62,900 nt of DNA from NCBI GenBank assembly GCA_006386115.1, contig VFIW01000169.1, positions 31,565 to 94,464 of the forward strand. The letters are read 5' to 3'. Every line of letters starts with the position of its first letter. Within the stretch, counting starts at the first letter, position 1. The DNA is from Globisporangium splendens. Taxonomy: Eukaryota > Oomycota > Peronosporomycetes > Pythiales > Pythiaceae. The notes under the pieces are model-generated. The model saw only the letters and a program-made list of their open reading frames with translations. It ran no database searches and was not told the DNA's origin. Made by a program: the position numbers and the translations under genes. Of this stretch, positions 30,703-40,558 are shown piece after piece.

Positions 30703-31591
30703 TGTAACGGGAATGCCCGCTACACGGCGTACACGTGCGTTGAGGAAGCGCAGGTGAGAGGAAGGGCACAGCGGTAACGCTGTGTCCAAAAGAAGGAAGG
30801 GAGCTTTGCACGATAACGTGCAAAAAGAGAAGTGAATTGAAATCTTAAGGTTTGAAATGCAAATCTGATGGGTTGTTCCTACGGCGTCTTCGATTGGTAG
30901 ATAGTCGGGTGTCCAATACGACTATCATCCAATGAGATTAACCTTCAATGGAATGTTCTTATTGGCTAAAAATGCAATTGGCTACATAGAGTGTTGATGG
31001 GTTAACGGGTGGGTTCAGAGAGTGGTAGAACCCGTGTGGGTATGACCCACATTCTTTGTACCCAAGAACCCATGTAATGGGAAGCCCCATTGCACCAAGC
31101 GCGTGCAGGACATTTAGACATCTCGCAATTTGGAACTATTGAATTGAATACTTGCTGTACTTCCTCTGCTCCAAAGTAAGTGACAGGTTGTGTAAGAGGC
31201 TATCTGTAATGGGGCCTCCCATTACATGGGTTCCCGGGTCAGAAGAGTGTGGGTTTTCTCCCACATGGGTTTTACCACCTCTTCCGAACCCACCCACGTA
31301 GTACAGTTGGAGACACATTAATATGTGTCACTCATGAACACTGTACGTAGCCATTTGCATATTAGCCAATAAGACTAATCCGTTAAGATTTAATCCCATT
31401 GGATGATAGTCGGACTGGACATCCGATTATCTACCAATGAGAGGCATCGTAGGTTTCAGTCACTACGATTGCATGTTAGCACTTTAACGTTTTAATTCAC
31501 TTCTCACTTTGCACGGTAATGCGCAAAGCTCCCTTCCTTTCACCTGCGCTTCCTCAACGCACGTGTACGCCGTGTAACGAGTCCCGTTACA
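30703..31591 (+). repeat. 889-bp repeat, left copy (fold-back of two LTR-like halves)
   Basis: Nearly identical to 43813-44701 in opposite orientation. Internally palindromic: half B' 30703-31094 (392 bp, TGTAACGGGAATG...CATTGCA), a 110-bp spacer 31095-31204, and half A' 31205-31591 (387 bp, TGTAATGGGGCC...CCCGTTACA). Each half has TG...CA ends; half A' equals the gypsy-3 LTR and half B' is a diverged inverted relative of it. The spacer ends in TGTAAGAGGCTATC, identical to the first 14 bp (plus strand) of the gypsy-1 LTR. Half A' abuts a gypsy-2 LTR truncated by about 104 bp. No target duplication is found at the outer ends. Confidence 0.85.
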
Positions 31592-32088
31592 TTTATGGTT
31601 CCTCACACTACATATAAAACACCACTAGGACTCCTAGAGGTTTTATGCATAAAACCTAAACATGCAGAAATAAAACCTATGAATCTGATATATAAAACCT
31701 TGGGTACACTGGGGTTGAACCTACGGGGTCTTCGAGAAACTTGAACTTGAAGTCTTGTATAAAACCCCTGCAAAGTGATTGGCTCGCGCCACTCACTTCA
31801 GGTGGCAGACACGTTGGTCTCATCACCAGTGTGCCCCAAGTAGGAACCATCACTCACATGTCTAGAGTACTGTTGTGCGTAATCGCCGAATCTCAATGAT
31901 TGCGAGCGACCAACACTCAACTCAGACACAGATTGCTCTGACGTCAGACGATGACGTCACCTGTGCATGTGGGGACCACTTTTATGTCTTCACCCAATAT
32001 CTTCGCACCCACAATGCACTTCCACAAGGTGGTGTGTGACACACACAAAGAGCCACCTTGCATGTAATGGCAGCCTTAGCCCATTACA
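31592..32088 (-). repeat. gypsy-2 3' LTR, truncated
   Basis: Aligns with the gypsy-1 LTRs from about 104 bp inside their own 3' end to the TGTAATGG terminus at 32088, next to the polypurine tract (32103-32089). U3 carries the same block as the 1-335 LTR, not the palindrome block of 6558-7177. TATA-like TTTTATATATCAG lies near 31690-31702 on the minus strand. Confidence 0.85.
31939..31959. promoter_or_regulatory. paired TGACGTCA sites in gypsy-2 LTR
   Basis: TGACGTCA at 31939-31946 and 31952-31959, same 13-bp spacing as in both gypsy-1 LTRs; about 205 bp upstream of the antisense gene start. Confidence 0.55.
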
Positions 32089-32146
32089 TCATCCCTCCCT
32101 TAAAGTTCCATCACGGACTTTACTTCTCTCGGAAGAGGCACCCGCT

Positions 32147-32160
32147 CTCACTTTCCAATT
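32147..32160 (+). promoter_or_regulatory. oomycete initiator-like element before the gypsy-2 antisense gene
   Basis: CTCACTTTCCAATT, identical to 394-407 and ending 4 bp before the ATG at 32165. Resembles the oomycete YTCANTYY...CAWTTT initiator; not proof of transcription. Confidence 0.35.
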
Positions 32161-32164
32161 GACC

Positions 32165-33214
32165 ATGAAGCGATCAAGCGACCAAGTGAAGCGCGAAGAA
32201 CGGCCCGAGCCGAAGCGGCAGCGGACGACTCCCGGCTTGTACGACATCTCCGCTATTCGCAAGAAGCGTGGAGGACGTCGGTTCTACAAGGAGTTGTTCT
32301 TCCTCTGGCGCAAGATGTCCGGCAGCGACGATCCAGGCCAGTCCAGCACAGCGAAGCTCGAGTCGTGGAAGACGTTTGTCCGACTCGAGAACGAGCATCT
32401 TGTCGAGCGTTTGCTAGGGAACCTAGGAGGCACGCTCGAGAACGACCATAAAGAGCTTGGCTCTCGTCGTTCTAGTGCTCGCAAGAGCACTACAAGCTCT
32501 GCTCGTAGCTGTGAACCACGTCGGGAACATCAGACTGAAGAGTCTCTCGAGGTTCCCACGTGTCTGAGTCCGGTGGATAGCCAAGCCACCGTACTCTGTA
32601 GAAGCGTTGACGGTTCAACGACTTCTCTCCTCGACGACGAGTCGATCGATCCTCATGATCGACTATCGACTCAACGATCCAACGACGCTCTCCCTGATGA
32701 TCGATCAGAGGAGGTGGGGCTGAACGCGAAAACGATTGAGCGACTCTGGAAGTGGGAGAGTGCTCACCGCGCTCAGATCGAGGCTCTTGAAGTTCGCAAC
32801 GCGGTACTCGAAGACCGGTGCGAAAGCCTCGAAGACCGGTTGAAGGAGCAGGAGTCGAAGATCGACTTGCTGTTCGATGGTCTTGCCCAGCGTTCGGCAA
32901 TGGAGTCACGTTTCGAACAGAGGTTCGAGAAGATTCAAGTCGAGCTTGAACGACTCCAGAAGGCTGAGAAAGCTCGTGATGCGTATCACGAACGTCTACT
33001 GCGCTCTGTGGAAGAGGCAGGGGTTTCTCTTGAGATACTTCGGAAGGAGTATCATGGTCGCCTTCTCGCGTTGGAGACAATAAAGGACGAGTCCTTTGAT
33101 GTGCTTCAGCGCCTTTATGCCGAGAAGAAGCTCCATGGCGATGAGTTACAGACTCTTCGCGAGCTGGTGGAGCGACTTCAGGATCAACTTGATCATCCGT
33201 CAAGGGCTCTATAG
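32165..33214 (+). CDS. antisense gene of gypsy-2: intact coiled-coil protein
   Basis: 349 residues from the ATG at 32165, on the strand opposite to pol. Order: basic N-terminus (MKRSSDQVKREERPEPKRQR, NLS-like); conserved block GLYDISAIRKKRGGRRFYKELFF...LESWKTFVRLENEHLVERLL (about 25-90); Ser/Asp-rich low-complexity region (100-180); then continuous coiled coil (AKTIERLWKWESAHRAQIEAL... to LQDQLD). The stop is at 33214, inside pol. The first 325 bp lie between the LTR and the pol stop; 32490-33214 overlaps pol. The N-terminal block has a recognisable counterpart in gypsy-3, so the protein is older than either lineage. No known domain recognised. A retroelement accessory protein (regulator, Rex/HBZ-like by position only) is a hypothesis. 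Confidence 0.75.
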   Translation: MKRSSDQVKREERPEPKRQRTTPGLYDISAIRKKRGGRRFYKELFFLWRKMSGSDDPGQSSTAKLESWKTFVRLENEHLVERLLGNLGGTLENDHKELGSRRSSARKSTTSSARSCEPRREHQTEESLEVPTCLSPVDSQATVLCRSVDGSTTSLLDDESIDPHDRLSTQRSNDALPDDRSEEVGLNAKTIERLWKWESAHRAQIEALEVRNAVLEDRCESLEDRLKEQESKIDLLFDGLAQRSAMESRFEQRFEKIQVELERLQKAEKARDAYHERLLRSVEEAGVSLEILRKEYHGRLLALETIKDESFDVLQRLYAEKKLHGDELQTLRELVERLQDQLDHPSRAL

Positions 33215-36200
33215 GGTTCGCTGACCCACTTGGAAGGTAAGGCTTTAGTCGACCTACGTAGAACGTAGGGTGTAGTCGCATGCGTTTAGGAATGTCTAGT
33301 GTGTATGCATCACCATTGCATTTAACTACCCTGAACGGTCCAATATATCTTGGCAGAAGTTTCGAACTCCCCAAGTTAGACACTGCGTGTTCAGGTAGAT
33401 TAGCCGTGCTAAGTAATACAAGATCATTGATCTTATACACTTGCTTGTTCTTCCTTCCGCTCTTGTCTGCTTGTTCCTTTTGCAGATCCTGAGCCTTTGC
33501 GATTGCGTCTCGAACAAACCTCACAACGGCTTGTCTCCTCACAACAAAGTCATCGACTTGCTGTTCCTCACGACTTGTTAGGTCGTTGAGGGGTTTCATC
33601 GAGTCAAAATTCGCTTTTAACTCGGCAACAGCATTCAGGTCATACGACGACTGCGGCTTATTGCCTTTAGCCGGAGTCCCTCCCCCACTTAAGGTAGAGA
33701 CCTCACCCATTATGGAAGCAGGCATTCGAGGATGAATGCCATAGTTCACATAAAATGGAGAGTGACCTGTCGAGACATGCGTGGAGTTGTTCAACGCAAA
33801 CTCAGCGAGAGGGAGAAACTCACTCCACTCTCCGAAAGACGTCGCACAACTGCGCAACACGTCTTCCAGGACACGATTCACTCGTTCAGTTTGACCATCT
33901 GTCTCTGGATGTGCTGCTGTTGACATGGATAATTTCGTATCCAAAATGCCAAGCAGAGTACGCCAGAATCTGGATGTAAACCGAGTGTCACGGTCTGATA
34001 CGATCTCTGAGGGCAGACCATGTAGGCGAAACACCACGTCTACAAAGACTTTCGCAGTCATCTCTGCCGAGATCTTGTCCGAGACCGGGGTAAGATGCAC
34101 CATCTTACTGAATCGGTCCACAAACACCAGGATACCATTCCTGCCATGTCTGTCCCTTGGAAGTCCGAATATGAAACCCATACTCACAGACTTCCAACTG
34201 TCTTGAGGGACAGGTAATGAACGAAGTGGAGCCTGAGTAGAGCCAGATGGCTTAACTCTTTGGCACACTTCGCAAGTACGCACATACTTGCGAACCCACT
34301 TGTACATGTGAGGCCAGTAGTAATCTCGAGACAAGTTGAGAAACGTTTTCTCACGTCCGAGATGGCCACTCGAAGGACCGTCATGATACTCGTACAAGAG
34401 TCGATGACGCAGACCTTCGTCGTTGGGGACAACGATCCTCGCTGGATCCCCTTCGTCAACCGCATAATACAACAGCTCATTGTGCATGCTGTAACGGTGA
34501 ACACGCGATCTTGCTCTTGATGGGAGGTTTTGGAGTGCCTTATCTGAGGGATTCTTGAAATACTTGATCAGTTCTTGACATGCTTCGTCTTGCTTGTAGC
34601 CCTCAGTGATTTCTTCTTGGATTGTGCTTGTCACTCCCGTAGCAATCGCGCTGACGTCTTCACAGAGTCGGCACGCTCCGTTCGTGCCGTCACTCTTGTT
34701 CTTCGGATCATAGTCCGGACGTCTTGACAAAGCGTCAGCAAGTATGTTGGACTTGCCGGGCTTGTAGTGTACAACAAAGTTATACTCAGCAAAGAAGGAA
34801 AACCATCTTGCCATTCTTTGCGATAGGTGAGGCGTCTTTACAGCTGTCCGCAGTGATGCGTGATCAGTGTAAATAGCGAACTGTTCCTCACCAAGCAAAT
34901 AGACTCGGAACTTTGCCAATGCATACTTCATGGCCAAAAGTTCTTTGTCATGGACCGGATAGTTCCTTTCTGCGGGCCTGAGTTGTCGTGATTGATACGA
35001 CACAACTCTTTCTTTGCTCTCATCATCGTGTTGCATCAGTGCACACCCGATGGCATAATCGCTCGCATCGCAGACTACATGGAACGGCTTCTCATGATCT
35101 GCGAGAGCTAGGACAGGAGCTTCTCTTAAGCTCTTCTTCACTTCAGCAAACGCTGCCTGATGTTCCTCAGACCACTCCCACTCATTGTTCTTTTTCAAGA
35201 GACTCGTGAGAGGTTGCACTAATGCTGCGTAATTGCGTGTGTATTTGTGCAGGTAGTTCGCCAAACCCAACCACTGGCGTAGTTGTTTGACATTCTGAAG
35301 AGTAGGCCAATCGTCAACAGCCTTGGCTTTCTCAGGATCAGCTCGAACGCCATTCTTGCCAACAAAGCAACCGAGTACAGGGATCTCAGGGACGAAGAAG
35401 ACGCATTTCTTCAAGTTAGCGTATAATTTGTTTTCACGCATAACCTGAAAAAATTGACGGAGATGTTCAAGATGAACATCAACATCCTTCTTCTTTCCCA
35501 AAGCCTTACTATGGACGAAGATATCGTCAAAGTAGCTCGGTGCAAACTCTCTCAATGGACGAAGTACATTCGTGACCATTCTGTTGAAAGTTGCTGGCGC
35601 GTTCTTCAGACCTTGTGGCATTACCATCCACTCCCACAGCATACCACTAGGGGTGCTTACTGCTGTAAATGGTGCATCGCTCTCACGCATACGAATCTGA
35701 TAGAATCCATCTTTCAGATCGATCGCGCTAAAGACAGTGCTGCCAACCATTCCATCAAGGATCACATCCTTACGTGGAACTGGGGTCTGAGCAGGTATGG
35801 TCGCATCATTCAATTTGTTGAATGCATGAACAATACGCCAACCACCTGTGGCCTTCTTAACACAGAAGGCAAGACTACAGTGCGGAGACTTGCTCTCGCG
35901 CACATGGCCAGCCTTCTGTCGCTGCGCGAAGAACTCATCGATTGCATCAACTTGTTCCTTCGGTAGCGGCCACTGCCTTGTGATGCAGTACTTCGTTCCC
36001 GGAAGTACGTCTATCTCGTGACGAATGCCTCTGTCTTGCGGCAATTCGTCAGGCACTTTGTCTGGGAATATGTCCGCATATTCCTTGACAAGTCCATACA
36101 CGGGGTTTGTCTTTAGAGCGTCCCACGACTGCTCGTCAAACCTTTCCTTCCGTGTCTTCTCATCTAACACTTCCGCAGTGTTGATGACATCGTCGGCAGC

Positions 36201-36631
36201 TTCATCGACGATCGCACAAATTTGCGAAATTTCGCCTTTCGCCAGGCTACGCTTGAGCGTCTTCTTGCTCATCAACGGCAAGGAAATCAATTCTTGAGCC
36301 AGACTTGGAGGATTTTCAACTTGTACGTGACGCACTGTCTTGCTGTCACCTTCTTCATTGTAGACTACGACGTTCACATATCCTCTTGAAGTAGCTTGTT
36401 TTTCTTTCTTCACTTCATCTTCTGATTCTCTTGTGTCTTGATCAGGGACGCTTGCAGATCTTCGTTCTTCTTCGTCGGTCTTCTTGTCTTCTTTCCTTCT
36501 GCCAGAGCGGAACCCTTCATCGCTCTTGGCTACAGGAGTAGTCTTTTTCTGGCGCCTGACTACTCCACCTCCAGTGGTCTTCACGGGCTTGTCATTTGAG
36601 TGTGAGGGGCCATCGCACGCCTCACTCTCAG
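32490..36631 (-). pseudogene. gypsy-2 pol fragment (RT-RNase H-integrase-chromodomain)
   Basis: One uninterrupted frame of about 1380 codons from the protease-RT linker to the chromodomain end SYEQSL. RT (YFDDIFVHS), RNase H (VCDASDYAIGC...YTDHASLRT), integrase zinc finger (GHLGREKT, CEVCQRVK), core and chromodomain (RVRWLGYPPDSDTWEP) are all present. The first integrase catalytic Asp is Gly: SMGFIFGLP (codon 34176-34178) against VDFIFGLP in gypsy-1 and MDFIFGLP in gypsy-3, so integration activity should be lost. The frame runs on by chance into the adjoining gypsy-3 LTR up to 36704; that part is not pol. Confidence 0.9.
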
Positions 36632-37018
36632 TGTAACGGGACTCGTTACACGACGTACACGTGCGTTGAGGAAGCGCAGGTGAAAGGAAGGGAGCTTTGC
36701 GCATTACCGTGCAAAGTGAGAAGTGAATTAAAACGTTAAAGTGCTAACATGCAATCGTAGTGACTGAAACCTACGATGCCTCTCATTGGTAGATAATCGG
36801 ATGTCCAGTCCGACTATCATCCAATGGGATTAAATCTTAACGGATTAGTCTTATTGGCTAATATGCAAATGGCTACGTACAGTGTTCATGAGTGACACAT
36901 ATTAATGTGTCTCCAACTGTACAACGTGGGTGGGTTCGGAAGAGGTGGTAAAACCCATGTGGGAGAAAACCCACACTCTCCTGACCCGGGAACCCATGTA
37001 ATGGGAGGCCCCATTACT
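36632..37018 (-). repeat. gypsy-3 3' LTR, 387 bp
   Basis: Starts TGTAACGGGACTCGTTACAC (plus strand) and ends ...CCCATTACT beside the polypurine tract; the last base of the expected TGTAATGGGG terminus (minus strand) is mutated. Contains the palindrome-like terminal GTAACGGGACTCGTTAC. Same orientation as 43813-44199 and inverted relative to 31205-31591. Confidence 0.85.
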
Positions 37019-37228
37019 TCATCCCCCCGTAAAGCGATTGGTCACGTAGAAACGCGCGCGACCAATCCATCTTGTGTTCTTCTGTGTTCTTTGGTGTTCT
37101 TCCGTGTTCGGAGGAACTGGTCGCAGAAGGCAGAGCACTGAGTCTTGCGGGCTCAGTTCTCAGTGTGCGCCGTGCCCAACAGAGAGCTTTCCAGACACCG
37201 CAAGCTGTGCGAGGTGAACCTCGTACAA

Positions 37229-38275
37229 ATGTCTTCGATCGACAGTGATGCTGTTGACTACGAGTCGAGTAGCGAGGGGGTGACTCCTTGCAACACTCCA
37301 ATGAGTAGCACCACGACGAATGTCGTGCGTGACGATCAGGAGGAAGAAGCCGAGTCTTCTTCCGTTGACCGTCCGAATCTCAAACGAAACGAAGCAAAAC
37401 GTTCGTCGTCCGCGGCCCTCTTGAATGTGCCTACGCGGAAGAAGTGTCGTGAGGAGGGATCTCCTCACGGAGAAACGAGCGGATCCACCGTGGCGGTTGC
37501 CATTTCCGACGTCGGAGCGTCGGAAAGCGCAGCATCTGCCAACACGATGGAAAATCTCGGTCGGGAAGGATTAGCGTCAGCTGATCCCGACCTGGTGAAT
37601 GCAGCGAGAAATATCCTTCTCTCGCTGGACGCGTCCAATTGTGAACTGGAAGCTGTCGATCCACTCGAAGACTTGCTCTTCGATGTGGAATCCGAATCTG
37701 ATGCGCAGGTTACTGCGTCATCGGGAAATAGCGAGTTGCCACGCTATCTTGCCTTTCCGGAGGAGGAGAAGGATCTGGTGACGGGTCCTTCTGAAGGAGT
37801 GGATTTCGTCCCTTCTAGCTGGAGTCACTTATGGGCGCCCAAACCCAATTGGGTTCGTGCACATCGTGGCACCCAGCATGCGGGCACTCACGCGCTGTAC
37901 GATGTTAGTACCATCAAGGACGATGACTTCGTCCTTCGACAGAACTTCCATCCCAAGGCGCGCGAGGAGTTTTACATCGACCTTTTCCATTCGATGCGGT
38001 ACTTCGATGGTCGATCGAAGTCAAAGAAGTCTCACGGCGCTGAGAAACAAGCGCTGTTCCTTTCGCAAGCGTGGGGTGCCTTCGTTGTGAATTTCAACGA
38101 AGACGCTGCGAAGTGTATCTCTCGATTGCGAGATAATCGGGATAAGTTCCTCCGGCACAATGCCTTTGGAAAGTTGTTGGCGATCCACGAGGAATGCGTG
38201 GATCTTGGGTTCCGTGTGGAGTCAAGACCACACCGAGGGGTTGCCGCATCTGCACCAGCGATGATCCTCAGTTGA
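37229..38275 (+). CDS. antisense gene of gypsy-3, first frame
   Basis: 348 codons from the ATG at 37229. Acidic/Ser-rich N-terminus with basic patches (PTRKKCREE) and a long disordered region. Then the block shared with gypsy-1/2: ALYDVSTIKDDD...AREEFYIDLFHSMRYFDGRSKSKK...LSQAWGAFVVNF (about residues 225-295), matching GLYDISAI...RRFYKELFFLWRKMSGSDD...LESWKTFVRL. It ends where the second frame (38194-38838) takes over one frame back; the two overlap for 82 bp. Either a frameshift mutation or a -1 frameshift joins them. It sits wholly between the LTR and the pol end. Confidence 0.6.
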   Translation: MSSIDSDAVDYESSSEGVTPCNTPMSSTTTNVVRDDQEEEAESSSVDRPNLKRNEAKRSSSAALLNVPTRKKCREEGSPHGETSGSTVAVAISDVGASESAASANTMENLGREGLASADPDLVNAARNILLSLDASNCELEAVDPLEDLLFDVESESDAQVTASSGNSELPRYLAFPEEEKDLVTGPSEGVDFVPSSWSHLWAPKPNWVRAHRGTQHAGTHALYDVSTIKDDDFVLRQNFHPKAREEFYIDLFHSMRYFDGRSKSKKSHGAEKQALFLSQAWGAFVVNFNEDAAKCISRLRDNRDKFLRHNAFGKLLAIHEECVDLGFRVESRPHRGVAASAPAMILS

Positions 38276-38838
38276 CTGAGGAGCACCTTCGTGGTTACAA
38301 CGGTGTGGTGCTTCCTCGCGGATTGCAAGATCGAATCCGCGAGTTGTGGAAGCGAGAGTCGATTAGCGTCGGCTCTCGTGCTGCTGCACCAAGCCAGGAA
38401 CATCGGCTTGGAGCATCGCGGCCGGTTCCCAGGTATCTCGATCTGGCGGGTAACCAAGCCAACGAACGCGATAGACGCGCTCCTTCTTCCCTCGCGACGA
38501 TCGATCGCGATGAGCAAGTATCTTCTCCACGATCCAGCGTTGGTTCCCCTCGGAGCCTCGCAACGGAGGAGCTGGAGGAGGGAAGATCTGCTCGTGACTC
38601 TGAGGCGCATCCTCAGAGTGATCAGCGTCTTCTTGATCGGCTGAAGGACGCTGAGCGGGAGAACGAGGTTCTCCGACTTCGGGCCGAGCTAAGCGAGATG
38701 ATCGCGAAGCACGAGCGGCTCGAGGGACGGCTTTCGAGGCTCGAGGCTGATCACAGGCTTGTGCTTGGGATCCTTCGCGGCCACGGTCTCCTGAAGAGGA
38801 AGAGACCAACGAGTCATCGTGGCGATGATACGCTTTGA
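38194..38838 (+). CDS. antisense gene of gypsy-3, second frame (coiled coil)
   Basis: 214 codons in the frame one back from the preceding ORF. It begins in the overlap and has a Ser/Arg-rich middle, then a Leu/Glu/Arg coiled coil (RLLDRLKDAERENEVLRLRAELSEMIAKHERLEGRLSRLEADHRLVLGIL) and a basic tail (KRKRPTSHRG). From 38363 on it is antisense to the gypsy-3 pol tail and chromodomain, the same arrangement as in gypsy-1/2. The order (conserved block, disordered, coiled coil over the pol linker) is the same as in the intact gypsy-2 protein, supporting one ancestral gene. Confidence 0.55.
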   Translation: MRGSWVPCGVKTTPRGCRICTSDDPQLTEEHLRGYNGVVLPRGLQDRIRELWKRESISVGSRAAAPSQEHRLGASRPVPRYLDLAGNQANERDRRAPSSLATIDRDEQVSSPRSSVGSPRSLATEELEEGRSARDSEAHPQSDQRLLDRLKDAERENEVLRLRAELSEMIAKHERLEGRLSRLEADHRLVLGILRGHGLLKRKRPTSHRGDDTL

Positions 38839-40558
38839 GACGCCCGACGTAGAACATCGGGTGTAGACGCATGGTCGGAGGAAGCTCCAACGTGTATGCG
38901 TCCCCAATCCTTTCAAGGACCTTGAAAGGGCCAATGTATCTTGGTAGCAACTTGTTGCTGTCACTGCTCACCACTCTGTTAGGTAGGTTAGCAGTCGATA
39001 ATAAAACAAACGAATTTCGTTGAAACTCGTTCGTGTTTTTGCGACCACTCTTGTCCGCTTGTTCTTTCTGACCATCCACTGCGTCGGCGATTGAATCGCG
39101 GACGAAGCGGATGACAGCTTGCCGCTGCAACACTGTTGTAACGATGTCTTTGTCGACGATCGCCGCATGAGCAGTTGCCTGCCCATGATGGTGCGAGATC
39201 TCCGCGCTCTTCGCTTGTTCCGAAGCAGCTGCTTCGCGGACTCCTCCCCCACTCAAGGGAGATGTCACCGACGGAGGGGACATCTCACCGAGGATGGGCG
39301 GAACACGTGGGTGCCTGAGGGCGTTCACGTAGAATGGCGTGTGTCCGGTTGAGACATGCACAGAGTTGTTGATTGCAAACTCTGCGAGAGGGAGACATTC
39401 ACTCCAGTGAGTGAATGAATGCGCATAGCTGCGCAGAATATCCTCGAGCGTGCGATTTACACGCTCTGTCTGACCATCTGTCTGCGGATGATCAGCTGTC
39501 GACATCTTGAGCTGAGTGTCCAAGAGTCGGAACAACTCTTGCCAGAAGGCAGCTGTGAATCGTGGATCTCGGTCCGACACGATTTCAGTGGGCATTCCGT
39601 GTAACCTAAACACAGAATCCAGGAATATCTGCGCCGTCTGCATTGCGGTGACGCTAGCAGGGACAGCACTGAGATGGACCATCTTACTGAAGCGATCCAC
39701 GATGACGAGGATGCCAGTCTTCTTGCTGGAGTCAGCAGGAAGACCGAAGATGAAATCCATCGAGACTGACTTCGAACAGTCCGTCGGGACTGGTAGTGAT
39801 CGCAGCGGTGCGTTGGTCACCGGTGCTGGCTTGACGCGCTGGCAAACCTCGCATGCGTGTACGTATTTGCGGACCCACTTGTATTGGTGGGACCAATAGA
39901 AGTCGCGGGAAAGCGCGAGATACGTTTTCTCGCGTCCTGGATGGCCGCGGAAAGGCGCATCGTGGTACTCGAAGAGCACACGATTGCGAAGGTCACTATC
40001 GTTTGGAACGACAGCGCGTGGCTCGTCGCTGTCATCTATACGGTAGTAGAGAACATCGTTGCGCACCTCGTAACGATGTAGACGAGCGCGTTGAGCCGGA
40101 TCCAACGCCTTGAGCGACTTATCAGACGGGTCTGACAAGTGGGCAGCAAGTCGACTGATGTCGCTATCTGTCGCATACGCTCTTTTGATATCGTCGAGGA
40201 GCGACAATGTCGGCGTGCTTTCCCGTGTGATTGCCATCACACGGTCTTCTTTTGAGTCGTTTGCTTTCGACTCAAAGTCTGGGCGACGTGATAATGCATC
40301 CGCGACCACGTTGAACCGTCCGGGTTTGTACTCGACGTCAAACTCGTACTCCGCAAAGAAAGAAAGCCATCGGGCCATTCTTTGCGACAGATGTGGCGAC
40401 TTCACTGCGGTGCGGAGCGAAGCGTAGTCAGTGTAAACGGTGAACCGTTTACTTCCGAGCAAATACACTCTGAACTTCGTAAGAGCGTACTTCATGGCAA
40501 GCAACTCCTTGTCATGTACTGGGTAATTGCGCTCAGCTGGCTTCAGCTGACGCGACTG
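38363..40558 (-). CDS. gypsy-3 pol, RNase H C-part + integrase + chromodomain
   Basis: Continues in the same frame as gag-PR-RT after a single TAG (40559-40561). The first Met is at 40504. RNase H (HDKELLAMKYAL, YTDYASLRTAVK); connector; integrase zinc finger (GHPGREKT, CEVCQRVK); DDE core with SMDFIFGLP, SDRDPRF and TDGQTERVNR; LLPRYIGPFKVL module; low-complexity linker; chromodomain (RVYRVRWLGYPPDRDTWEP). All catalytic residues are intact. Gypsy-2 has Tyr where gypsy-3 has the stop, so one base change explains the break. Confidence 0.88.
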   Translation of the reverse strand, partial: QSRQLKPAERNYPVHDKELLAMKYALTKFRVYLLGSKRFTVYTDYASLRTAVKSPHLSQRMARWLSFFAEYEFDVEYKPGRFNVVADALSRRPDFESKANDSKEDRVMAITRESTPTLSLLDDIKRAYATDSDISRLAAHLSDPSDKSLKALDPAQRARLHRYEVRNDVLYYRIDDSDEPRAVVPNDSDLRNRVLFEYHDAPFRGHPGREKTYLALSRDFYWSHQYKWVRKYVHACEVCQRVKPAPVTNAPLRSLPVPTDCSKSVSMDFIFGLPADSSKKTGILVIVDRFSKMVHLSAVPASVTAMQTAQIFLDSVFRLHGMPTEIVSDRDPRFTAAFWQELFRLLDTQLKMSTADHPQTDGQTERVNRTLEDILRSYAHSFTHWSECLPLAEFAINNSVHVSTGHTPFYVNALRHPRVPPILGEMSPPSVTSPLSGGGVREAAASEQAKSAEISHHHGQATAHAAIVDKDIVTTVLQRQAVIRFVRDSIADAVDGQKEQADKSGRKNTNEFQRNSFVLLSTANLPNRVVSSDSNKLLPRYIGPFKVLERIGDAYTLELPPTMRLHPMFYVGRLKAYHRHDDSLVSSSSGDRGREGSQAQACDQPRASKAVPRAARASRSSRLARPEVGEPRSPAQRPSADQEDADHSEDAPQSHEQIFPPPAPPLRGSEGNQRWIVEKILAHRDRSSRGKKERVYRVRWLGYPPDRDTWEPAAMLQADVPGLVQQHESRR

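Larger units (their letters stand above)
31592..36631 (-). mobile_element. gypsy-2: truncated second copy of the gypsy-1 family
   Basis: Minus-strand element close to gypsy-1 in sequence. It keeps a partial 3' LTR, the polypurine tract, the antisense gene and pol from the protease-RT linker to the chromodomain. It stops dead at 36631, where the gypsy-3 LTR begins. gag, protease, primer site and 5' LTR are absent, and they are not found beyond gypsy-3, so this is not a simple nested insertion. The LTR's other end is cut by the 889-bp repeat. Confidence 0.88.

Noticed and set aside
36632..36704. Extra N-terminus of gypsy-2 pol
   Set aside because: The frame continues by chance into the gypsy-3 LTR; sequence identical to that LTR shows it is not pol.
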